DNA from: Verrucomicrobiota bacterium
GTDB lineage: Bacteria > Verrucomicrobiota > Verrucomicrobiia > Limisphaerales > J093
Direction of reading: 5' to 3'
Assembly (NCBI GenBank): GCA_003695015.1
Contig: RFJD01000238.1
Location: 1-5,085, forward strand
DNA: 5,085 bases
Part shown: positions 1-5,085 of the stretch, one piece after another
Position numbering within the stretch: the stretch's first letter is position 1
Layout of the letters: each line of letters opens with the position of its first letter
Program-made: the position numbers and the translations under genes
The notes under the pieces: model-generated
Databases searched by the model: none
What the model saw: only the letters and a program-made list of their open reading frames with translations
What the model was told of the DNA's origin: nothing

Positions 1-660
1 GGAGGCTTGATGATTCTGGACCTGAGCGATCCGGCGAACCCGGTCCAAGTCGGGACCTACGCCGGGCTGGACGGGCTGGCCGGCATTGCCCTGTCGGGCA
101 CCCGGCTGTACCTCGCCGATCAAGAGTCAGGCATTCTGATCCTGGACGTGAGCGACCCGACCCGGCCGGTGCTGATGGGCCGCCACCCCAGCCTCCGCAT
201 GACCCGGCTCCTCGCGGCCTCGGGAGGATTGGTTTTCGCCACCCAGGGAAGGGGCGGCATGCAGATCTTGGATGTCAGCAACGCGGTTGGATCGGTCGCC
301 CTGAGTTATCTGTACCCGCCCTCAGGCCCCGGCATCCTCGTGAGAGCGACTGTGTCAGGAAACTTGGTTTTTGCCCCTGATGGCTTTGCCTCGGTGGTGA
401 TCTACGACCTGAGTGACCCCGTGCATCCCGTTCTTCGCGGTCGCCATGAAATCGAAGGCCGGGTCCGGTGTGTGGCGGTGGCAGGTCATTTGGCGTTCGT
501 GGCGACCGAACTTGCCGGACTGGCCGTGCTGGACGTGAGCGATCCGGCCAAGCCGGTTCCCCTCCCCGGCCTCGATGTCTCCGGCTCGAAAGTCGTCACG
601 TCGGGCAACCGGGCCTACCTGGCAGGCGGCAAACAAGGGCTGGTGATTCTCGAATACCCG
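1..660 (+). repeat. LVIVD blade block 1 (six repeats in window)
   Basis: Six copies of a unit of about 126 bases (42 residues) are visible, each centred on a hydrophobic strand followed by DVSDP or a variant. The anchor codons are at 19, 145, 271, 406, 532 and 652, spaced 42, 42, 45, 42 and 40 residues apart. The sixth copy is degenerate (VILEYPDL) and closes the block. Because the frame continues to the left edge, at least one more blade could lie upstream, which would give the usual seven blades. The copies agree more at protein level than at DNA level, as expected for an old internal duplication. Confidence 0.85.
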
Positions 661-2088
661 GACCTGGGGGCCGACGCCATTCCGCCGGCGATCATCGAAG
701 GACCGCGGGACCGGACCATCGCCGCCGGCCAGCCGGTTTGGTTCTGCGTACGCGCCGACGGCAGCGCGCCCCTTCGGTACCAGTGGCAGCGCGACGGGGA
801 GGACATCCCGGGGGCGACGCAGCCCTGCCTGGCGTTGTCCGAGGTGGCGTTGGCCGACTCGGGCGCCCGGTTCCGTTGTGTCATTTCCAACGACCATGGC
901 GCCGTTGCCAGCAAGGAGGTGGTGTTGACCGTGTTCGAGCAGCGCCTCTTGGGCCGCTGGAGCGCGCCGTCCGGATGGGTGTCCACCGCCCTGGCGGTCA
1001 CACCCGACACCGTCTATCTGAGCGGCGGCGAAGCCGGGCTGGCGGTGGTGCGGGTCAGCGATCCGGCCGAGCCGGTGTTGCTCGCCGTCCACGAAACGGA
1101 GGGGCCGGCGAAGGACGTGGCGGTGACGAACCACCTGGCCTTCGTGGCGGAGGGCGAAGCCGGGTTGAGCATCCTGGACGTCGGCGACCCCGCCCACCCG
1201 GTTCGGATCGGCCGCCACGCCGTCGAGGGCGATGCGCGAAGGGTGGTCGTGACGGGGAACCTGGCACTGGTGGGCGGCGATTTCCCTGTCGATGACGGGC
1301 GAGCGGGCACCATGGTGCTGGACGTCAGCGATCCGACCCATCCGGTGACCGTCGGCCATCAACCTGCAGGCAGCGAAGCCTTGGCCGTGTCCGGCCGCTT
1401 GGCCATCGGCGACGTCTCCACAAGACTCTCCTTACTCTTCGATGTGACCCAACCATCCGGACCGGGTTGGGGGCTGCTCATGCCGGCCTATTCGACGGGC
1501 AAACCAGCCCTCGCGGGCGGCCTAGCAGTGATGGCTTACCCTGACTGGTACCTCACTTCCGGCGGCAGAGTGGCGCTTTTCGACGTGAGCGATCCGGCCA
1601 ACACCGTCTGGCTGGCTGACTGGTATTCCGGAGGGACGCCTCATGACTTGGCGATCTCCGGCCGGGTGGCCTTTGTCACGCAAGGCACGGCCGGCCTCTC
1701 GATCCTGGACATCAGCAACCCCGCCTGGCCGACGTGGATCGGCGGTTTTCCCACCGAGGCCGAGGCTCTCCTCGTCGGCGTGGCGGGAACACGCGTCTTC
1801 CTCCTGACCGCGGACCAAGAACTGCTGATTCTGGACTACGCGGACCTGCCGGGATTGAGCGAACCGTTTGCCCCTGTGCTGTCAGTCGGGTTGTCGGACG
1901 GCGCCCTCGTCCTGAACTGGACCGCGGCCGAGGAGGACTGGATCTTGGAAGCAGCCGACCGGCTGGGCGGCGGCGCCCCCACCCGATGGCAGCCGGTGGA
2001 AGCCGCCCCGTCCGCGTTGGGCAACCGCCGCACCGTCATGCTGCCGCTGGAAGCCGGACCGAAGTTTTATCGGCTCCGACGGCCATGA
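1..2088 (+). CDS. LVIVD-repeat double beta-propeller protein with Ig-like domain (5' partial)
   Basis: This is the 3' part of a gene for a large protein, probably exported or on the cell surface. The frame is open to base 1. The TTG at 7 and ATG at 10 are not taken as starts, because they encode the Leu-Met of a repeat motif (GGLMILDLSDP); the true start and any signal peptide lie upstream. Residues are counted from the codon at 7 (693 to the stop). Residues 1-222 carry six LVIVD-type blades (motif hhhhDVSDPxxPV), with the key Asp or its equivalent at 5, 47, 89, 134, 176 and 216. Residues 226-310 form an Ig-like domain with Cys247, Trp260, a DSG motif at 284-286 and Cys291. Residues 311-618 hold seven more blades (349, 391, 439, 479, 526, 568, 610). 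Residues 621-693 are a C-terminal module ending FYRLRRP, a tail I associate with Verrucomicrobiota secreted proteins. No catalytic motif is visible. LVIVD proteins are mostly uncharacterised surface proteins; a binding or scaffold role is inference. Confidence 0.9.
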   Translation, partial: GGLMILDLSDPANPVQVGTYAGLDGLAGIALSGTRLYLADQESGILILDVSDPTRPVLMGRHPSLRMTRLLAASGGLVFATQGRGGMQILDVSNAVGSVALSYLYPPSGPGILVRATVSGNLVFAPDGFASVVIYDLSDPVHPVLRGRHEIEGRVRCVAVAGHLAFVATELAGLAVLDVSDPAKPVPLPGLDVSGSKVVTSGNRAYLAGGKQGLVILEYPDLGADAIPPAIIEGPRDRTIAAGQPVWFCVRADGSAPLRYQWQRDGEDIPGATQPCLALSEVALADSGARFRCVISNDHGAVASKEVVLTVFEQRLLGRWSAPSGWVSTALAVTPDTVYLSGGEAGLAVVRVSDPAEPVLLAVHETEGPAKDVAVTNHLAFVAEGEAGLSILDVGDPAHPVRIGRHAVEGDARRVVVTGNLALVGGDFPVDDGRAGTMVLDVSDPTHPVTVGHQPAGSEALAVSGRLAIGDVSTRLSLLFDVTQPSGPGWGLLMPAYSTGKPALAGGLAVMAYPDWYLTSGGRVALFDVSDPANTVWLADWYSGGTPHDLAISGRVAFVTQGTAGLSILDISNPAWPTWIGGFPTEAEALLVGVAGTRVFLLTADQELLILDYADLPGLSEPFAPVLSVGLSDGALVLNWTAAEEDWILEAADRLGGGAPTRWQPVEAAPSALGNRRTVMLPLEAGPKFYRLRRP
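682..936 (+). other. Ig-like domain coding segment between the two propellers
   Basis: The segment codes for about 85 residues with the marks of an I-set-like Ig fold: a Pro-rich entry (PPAIIEGP), then TIAAGQPVWFCV with the first Cys, YQWQRDG with the core Trp, and DSGARFRCVISN with the second Cys and the D-x-G-x-(F/Y)-x-C signature, ending in a VVLTV strand. A third Cys lies between them (residue 274). Domains of this type with the wording 'YQWxxDG..IPGAT' are common in secreted proteins of Verrucomicrobiota and related phyla, where they act as spacers or adhesion modules. Confidence 0.85.
937..1860 (+). repeat. LVIVD blade block 2 (seven repeats)
   Basis: Seven blades follow the Ig domain, with anchor codons at 1051 (Arg in place of Asp), 1177, 1321, 1441, 1582, 1708 and 1834. 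Spacings are 42, 48, 40, 47, 42 and 42 residues, so two blades carry extra loop residues. The last blade is degenerate (ILDYADL), just as the last blade of block 1 is (ILEYPDL), so the two blocks look like copies of one propeller. The count of seven fits a closed seven-bladed beta-propeller, which is inference from repeat number. Confidence 0.8.
1867..2085 (+). other. C-terminal module ending FYRLRRP
   Basis: Residues 621-693 of the propeller protein form a short strand-rich module: VLSVGLSDGALVLNW, then WILEAADRLG, a Trp-containing strand (TRWQPVE), NRRTVMLPL, and the final GPKFYRLRRP. I recognise this layout as a recurrent C-terminal module on secreted proteins of Verrucomicrobiota, where it often ends in FFRLRKP or similar. 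It is not a PEP-CTERM signal, since it lacks a PEP motif, a membrane helix and a closing arginine cluster. A role in sorting or anchoring is possible but not shown. Confidence 0.65.
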
Positions 2089-2132
2089 ACGCCGGACCGG
2101 ACCGGCCCCTTGCGTCCCCACGAGGCCCGGAA

Positions 2133-2160
2133 TCCGGCAGAACCCCGGTGTTCTGCGGGG
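2133..2160 (+). terminator. Hairpin after the propeller gene, possible terminator
   Basis: A perfect 7-bp inverted repeat, GCAGAAC at 2137-2143 and GTTCTGC at 2150-2156, encloses the 6-base loop CCCGGT. Beyond a G/G mismatch, three more pairs (including one G-T) extend it to 2133-2160. It begins about 45 bases after the stop codon, a sensible place for a terminator. No T-tract follows, so it is not a classical intrinsic terminator. A competing fold pairs CCCCG with CGGGG over the same bases. Confidence 0.3.
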
Positions 2161-2241
2161 GACGCATGGCGGCATCCTGGCGTGGCTCCGGACAACGCCC
2201 CCCACCGTTCCCGCACGCCGCCAAGGGGGGCCGCACCATCC

Positions 2242-2257
2242 CGGAAAGCCCCTTCCG
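2242..2257. repeat. Short inverted repeat upstream of trkA
   Basis: CGGAA at 2242-2246 and TTCCG at 2253-2257 are a perfect 5-bp inverted repeat around the 6-base spacer AGCCCC. It could be a small RNA hairpin or a dimeric protein site, but a repeat this short is expected by chance in GC-rich DNA, so it is recorded only as a candidate. Confidence 0.2.
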
Positions 2258-2311
2258 CAAGTCATTTCGGGCTGGCGACAACGGGCGGTTTGCTCCCGGC
2301 GGGTTGCGCTT

Positions 2312-2329
2312 GAGACCGGCCCGGTTCTC
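2312..2329 (+). other. Possible leader hairpin just before trkA
   Basis: GAGACC at 2312-2317 can pair with GGTTCTC at 2323-2329, with one bulged T and a 5-base loop (GGCCC). The base of the stem is 17 bases before the GTG start codon of trkA, so if it forms in the mRNA it would flank the ribosome landing zone. The stem is short and GC-rich sequence pairs readily, so the evidence is weak. Confidence 0.2.
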
Positions 2330-2346
2330 GGCCCAACCTCCCGGCC

Positions 2347-3699
2347 GTGAACATTGTGATCGTCGGCATCGGCGAAGTCGGGCGTCACTTGGCCCGCAGC
2401 CTGTCCGAGAAGCAGCACAGCCTCACGATCATCGAATCCTCCGAGGCGATGGCGGAGGCGTTGCGGGACCAGTTCGACGCTCACGTCATCCACGGCAACG
2501 GCTCCTCGGTGGCCACGCTGGCGGAGGCCAACGTGGCGGAGGCGGACGTGGTGATGGCGCTTTCGGGCGACGACAACGCCAACCTGGTTTGCGCCTCGCT
2601 GGCCCGGGCCATGGGCGCCGGACGCACCATCGCCCGGGTCCACGCGGCCACCATCCGGGACCAGTGGTTGTTCGACGTGCGGCAGCACTTCGGGATCGAC
2701 CACCTGTTCAGCACGCAACGGCTGGCGGCCATCGAGCTGGCCAAACACGTGCGCAATCCGCAGGGGTTGTTGGTCCATGAGCTGGCGCGGGGCCGGATCG
2801 AGGTCCAGCAGGTCCGGGTGGCGGCCGACAGCCCTTTTGTCGGCAAACCCCTCCGGGAGCTGAGCCTGCCCAAGCGGTTCCGGATCGGGTCGGTCCAGCG
2901 GGGCGAACGCAGCTTCATCGCGGGTGCGGAGGACGTGTTGGAGCCGGGCGACTTGGTCACGATCTTCGGGGCGCCGAAGGTGGTCTCGGAGATGTTGCCG
3001 AAGTTCTGCACCAGCGAGGCGCCGGACGAGGAGGTCAGCGTGGTGATCTTCGGCGGGGGCGAGTACGGCTTTTCGCTGGCGCAGATGCTCGAGGGGCGGC
3101 GGTGCCGGGTGCGGATCATCGAGCGGGACGAAGCGCTCTGCCAGGACCTGTCCGAAAGCCTGCGGCACACGGTGGTCATTCACGGCGACGCCACCTCGCT
3201 CCAGCAGCTCAAGGAGGAACAGGTGGGCGAGGCGGACTTTTTCATCGCCGCCAGCGAGGACGACGAAGACAACGTCATGACCTGCCTGCAGGCGAAGAAC
3301 CTGGGAACCCGGTACTGTCTGACCTTGATCCATCGGGCCGACTACGCGGACGTCATCGTGCGGAACCGGGAACGGCTGCAAATCCACGCCGCCGTGAGCC
3401 CGCGGGAGGCGGCCGACGCCGACCTGCTGCGGTTCATCAGCACCGAACGGGCCAACGTGATCCTGGCGTTGCCCGACGGGACCGAGATCGTCGAGGCGGT
3501 GATTCCGGAGGACAGCGAATTGAACGGCCGGAAAATCCGGGAGGTGAAGTGGCCCAAGGGCAGCGGGTTGGTGGCCTTGATCCGGGCGTCGGAGGCGCTG
3601 GTGCCGGGGCCGGACGACGAGATGGAGGCGGGCGAGATCCTGTATGCGCTGGTGTCCCCGGAAGCGCACCGGGCGTTCATGCGGTTGATGACACGCTGA
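2347..3699 (+). CDS. trkA: Trk potassium uptake regulatory subunit TrkA
   Basis: TrkA is the peripheral cytoplasmic subunit of the Trk K+ uptake system; it assembles as a ring under TrkH and gates it on binding NAD(H) or ATP/ADP (family knowledge). The 450 residues match the usual length (E. coli about 458). It has two RCK halves. The first Rossmann fold starts at residue 1 with G7-x-G9-x-x-G12, acidic E30 after strand 2 and HGNG at 49-52; its RCK-C part spans about 142-208. The second has G236-x-G238-x-x-G241, E259 and HGDA at 279-282; its RCK-C part spans about 372-436. The GNG/GDA difference between the halves also occurs in E. coli TrkA (GHG/GDA). The start is GTG 2347: an in-frame TGA at 2311 precedes it with no other start codon between, and a later start would cut strand 1. 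No Shine-Dalgarno is visible. trkH follows four bases after the stop. Confidence 0.96.
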   Translation: MNIVIVGIGEVGRHLARSLSEKQHSLTIIESSEAMAEALRDQFDAHVIHGNGSSVATLAEANVAEADVVMALSGDDNANLVCASLARAMGAGRTIARVHAATIRDQWLFDVRQHFGIDHLFSTQRLAAIELAKHVRNPQGLLVHELARGRIEVQQVRVAADSPFVGKPLRELSLPKRFRIGSVQRGERSFIAGAEDVLEPGDLVTIFGAPKVVSEMLPKFCTSEAPDEEVSVVIFGGGEYGFSLAQMLEGRRCRVRIIERDEALCQDLSESLRHTVVIHGDATSLQQLKEEQVGEADFFIAASEDDEDNVMTCLQAKNLGTRYCLTLIHRADYADVIVRNRERLQIHAAVSPREAADADLLRFISTERANVILALPDGTEIVEAVIPEDSELNGRKIREVKWPKGSGLVALIRASEALVPGPDDEMEAGEILYALVSPEAHRAFMRLMTR

Positions 3700-3706
3700 G
3701 GGCATG
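3689..3706 (+). promoter_or_regulatory. trkA-trkH junction and trkH start
   Basis: The trkA stop TGA (3697-3699) and the trkH ATG (3704-3706) are four bases apart. An in-frame TGA at 3689-3691 means no earlier trkH start is possible. The only Shine-Dalgarno-like string, GAGGG at 3698-3702, overlaps the stop and sits one base from the ATG, closer than the usual spacing. Translation of trkH probably relies on ribosomes finishing trkA (translational coupling); this is inference from spacing. Confidence 0.6.
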
Positions 3707-5085
3707 AACTACCGCTTGTTGAGCCGGTTGTTGGGGGCGCTGGCGTTGCTGCAAAGCGGCGCCATGGCGGCGTGCCTGGCGTTCGCCTGGTGGCAGGCGC
3801 GACGGGGCGGCGACCCGGGCGCGGTCCGGGCGTTGGGATGGTCGGTGGCGGTCGCGGTGGCCGTGGGGCTGGCGTTGCTGCTCCTGGGCCGGGGCGGCGG
3901 CCGGGAAATCCTGCGCAAGGAGGCGGTGGCCGTGGTGGGATTGGGCTGGTTGCTGAGCGCGGCGCTGGGCGCGTTGCCCTTCATGCTGGGCGAACCGGCG
4001 CTGGGGCCGATTCCTGCGTTTTTCGAGGCGATGTCCGGGTTCACCACGACCGGATCGACGGTGATCACGGACATCTCGCGCTATCCCAAGGCGATCCTGC
4101 TGTGGCGGTCGCTGACCCAGTGGTTGGGCGGTTTGGGCATTCTGGTGTTGTTCGTGGCCCTGTTGTCCTCGCTGGGCGTCGGGAGCAAGGCCCTCTTCCA
4201 GCACGAATCCTCGGCCAAACACGGCGGCGGCGTGCAGGCGCGCATCCAGGATGTGGCCCTGCGCTTGTGGCAGATCTACGTGGGGCTGTCGGTGGTGTGT
4301 GCGGGCGGGCTCATCGTGCTGGGCATGAGCCCCTACGAGGCGGTGTGCCACACGATGACGGCGCTTTCGACGGGCGGGTTCAGCACCCGCAACGCCAGCG
4401 TGGGGGCGTTTCAAAGCGTGGGCATCGAGGTCTGGCTGACGCTGTTCATGGTCCTCGGAGGAGCGAACTTCATGCTCTACGCGTGGCTGTTGCGGGGGCG
4501 TTGGGACAAGTGGCGGCAGGAGGAGGAGGCCAAGGTGTATCTGGGGATTCTGGCCATCGCCACGGCCATCATCGCCATGGATCTGGTGCTGGTGGGCCAC
4601 CGGCATTCGACGGGGCAGGCCCTGCGCGAGGCGTCGTTTCAGGTGGTGTCGATCATGACGACGACCGGCTTTGGGACGGCGGATTTCGACCGCTGGCCGC
4701 CGTTGTCCCGGCTGTTGCTGCTGCTGTTGATGGCGGTGGGCGGGTGCGCCGGATCGACCGCCGGCGGGGTGAAGGTCAGCCGGTGGATCCTGTTTGCGCG
4801 GATCGTGCGGCAGGAAGTGACGCGGGCGTTCCGGCCGAATCAGGTGTTCTCGCTGCGGCTCAACGGCCAGGTGGTCGAGGAAGCGGCCAAACTGCAGACG
4901 GTGTTTTTCATCTCGCTGGCCGGGGTCACGGTGGCGGTGGGAACGGTGCTGGCGAGCATGTTGGAACCAGGCCTGGGGCTGGTGGACTGCCTCTCGGCGG
5001 TGATGGCGACGCTGTTCAACATCGGTCCGGGTCTGGGCGCGGTGGGGCCGACCCAAAATTTCGCGCATTTGCACCAACCCACCCA
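3704..5085 (+). CDS. trkH: Trk potassium uptake membrane subunit TrkH/TrkG (3' partial)
   Basis: This is the K+-translocating pore subunit of the Trk system, an inner-membrane protein of the TrkH/KtrB/HKT superfamily. The window holds 460 codons and no stop; E. coli TrkH has 483 residues, so only the last helix should be missing. Two N-terminal helices (about 8-30 and 43-62) place it with TrkH/TrkG, not the shorter KtrB. Four membrane-pore-membrane repeats follow, each with its filter loop and glycine: SGFTTTGST (G117), TALSTGGFSTR (G224), IMTTTGFGTADF (G322) and LFNIGPGLGAVGP (G441). GGCAGSTAGGVKVSR at 346-360 is the conserved loop of the third repeat's second helix, which acts as an intramembrane gate in TrkH structures. 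WLGGLGILVLF near 135-145 is another family signature. It forms an operon with trkA, its regulator. No disruption is seen; the arginine usually found in the fourth repeat's last helix lies beyond the window. Confidence 0.96.
   Translation, partial: MNYRLLSRLLGALALLQSGAMAACLAFAWWQARRGGDPGAVRALGWSVAVAVAVGLALLLLGRGGGREILRKEAVAVVGLGWLLSAALGALPFMLGEPALGPIPAFFEAMSGFTTTGSTVITDISRYPKAILLWRSLTQWLGGLGILVLFVALLSSLGVGSKALFQHESSAKHGGGVQARIQDVALRLWQIYVGLSVVCAGGLIVLGMSPYEAVCHTMTALSTGGFSTRNASVGAFQSVGIEVWLTLFMVLGGANFMLYAWLLRGRWDKWRQEEEAKVYLGILAIATAIIAMDLVLVGHRHSTGQALREASFQVVSIMTTTGFGTADFDRWPPLSRLLLLLLMAVGGCAGSTAGGVKVSRWILFARIVRQEVTRAFRPNQVFSLRLNGQVVEEAAKLQTVFFISLAGVTVAVGTVLASMLEPGLGLVDCLSAVMATLFNIGPGLGAVGPTQNFAHLHQPT

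Larger units (their letters stand above)
2089..2346. other. Non-coding gap between propeller gene and trkA
   Basis: This 258-base gap holds no frame that resembles a known protein. It is GC-rich and contains three small inverted repeats (2133-2160, 2242-2257, 2312-2329). I see no convincing -35/-10 pair: the only slightly AT-rich spot is around 2262-2268. No Shine-Dalgarno precedes trkA. I looked for the conserved blocks of the c-di-AMP (ydaO) riboswitch, which controls potassium genes in some bacteria, and did not see them. The trkA promoter is presumably somewhere in this stretch. Confidence 0.6.

Noticed and set aside
7..12. TTG or ATG at the window start as the start codon of the propeller gene
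   Set aside because: The preceding codons are Gly-Gly in frame and complete a blade motif (GGLMILD), so the protein continues upstream. GGAGG at 1-5 resembles a Shine-Dalgarno but codes for the Gly pair and is too close to the TTG.
468..1295. Second + strand frame inside the propeller gene
   Set aside because: It is Arg/Gly-rich with no recognisable fold and overlaps the well-supported repeat protein.
355..1362. Minus-strand open frame opposite the propeller gene
   Set aside because: The repeated 'GRIADVQ' strings in it are just the reverse reading of the LVIVD repeats on the + strand.
1..2088. DNA repeat array such as CRISPR
   Set aside because: The 126-base periodicity is coding and diverged between copies, with no constant short repeats and unique spacers.
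2110..2313. 67-codon frame in the gap before trkA
   Set aside because: It has no Shine-Dalgarno, its composition is low in hydrophobic residues, and it resembles no known small protein. Frames of this length are common by chance at this GC content.
2089..2346. c-di-AMP (ydaO) riboswitch in front of the potassium genes
   Set aside because: The location would suit one, but I could not see the conserved core blocks. A covariance-model search would settle it.
1..3703. A new system joining the propeller protein with Trk potassium uptake
   Set aside because: Only co-orientation links them. The gap is 258 bases with a hairpin, and a surface binding protein has no known part in Trk function. Conserved neighbourhood across genomes would be needed to reopen this.
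1882..3705. Long minus-strand open frame of 607 codons opposite trkA
   Set aside because: It lies antisense to a clear trkA gene and the end of the propeller gene. Its product is rich in Arg, His, Gln and Pro with no domain pattern, which is what GC-rich third positions give on the opposite strand.
3677..5077. Minus-strand open frame of 466 codons opposite trkH
   Set aside because: It mirrors trkH, whose four filter loops prove the coding strand. The His/Gln/Arg-rich product is the antisense image of a Leu/Val/Ala-rich membrane protein.

Overview
The window is GC-rich and looks like an ordinary chromosomal stretch from a bacterium, most likely of the Verrucomicrobiota. That placement rests on the C-terminal module of the first protein, a Gly/Val/Leu-rich strand domain ending in FYRLRRP, a tail I associate with secreted proteins of that phylum. 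It is an inference from one module, not a phylogenetic result.

Layout, all on the + strand. (1) Positions 1-2088 hold the 3' part of a gene for a large, probably exported, LVIVD-repeat beta-propeller protein. It has two propeller blocks separated by an Ig-like domain, then the C-terminal module. Its start lies before the window. (2) Positions 2089-2346 are a gap of 258 bases with several short inverted repeats but no recognisable gene, promoter or riboswitch. (3) Positions 2347-3699 encode TrkA, the cytosolic nucleotide-binding regulator of the Trk potassium system, with two Rossmann/RCK units. (4) From position 3704 to the end of the window runs trkH, the potassium-translocating membrane subunit. 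All four selectivity-filter loops are present, but the last transmembrane segment lies past the window edge.

trkA and trkH are separated by four bases and must form one transcription unit: TrkH dimers conduct K+ through the membrane while a TrkA ring on the cytoplasmic face gates them in response to nucleotides. The propeller gene has no visible functional link to potassium uptake; the 258-base gap and the hairpin after its stop suggest it is a separate unit.

I found no mobile element, CRISPR array, tRNA, rRNA or convincing undescribed system. The points most worth a second look are the double-propeller architecture of the first protein, the loop insertions in two of its blades, and the start of trkA without a Shine-Dalgarno sequence behind a structured leader.
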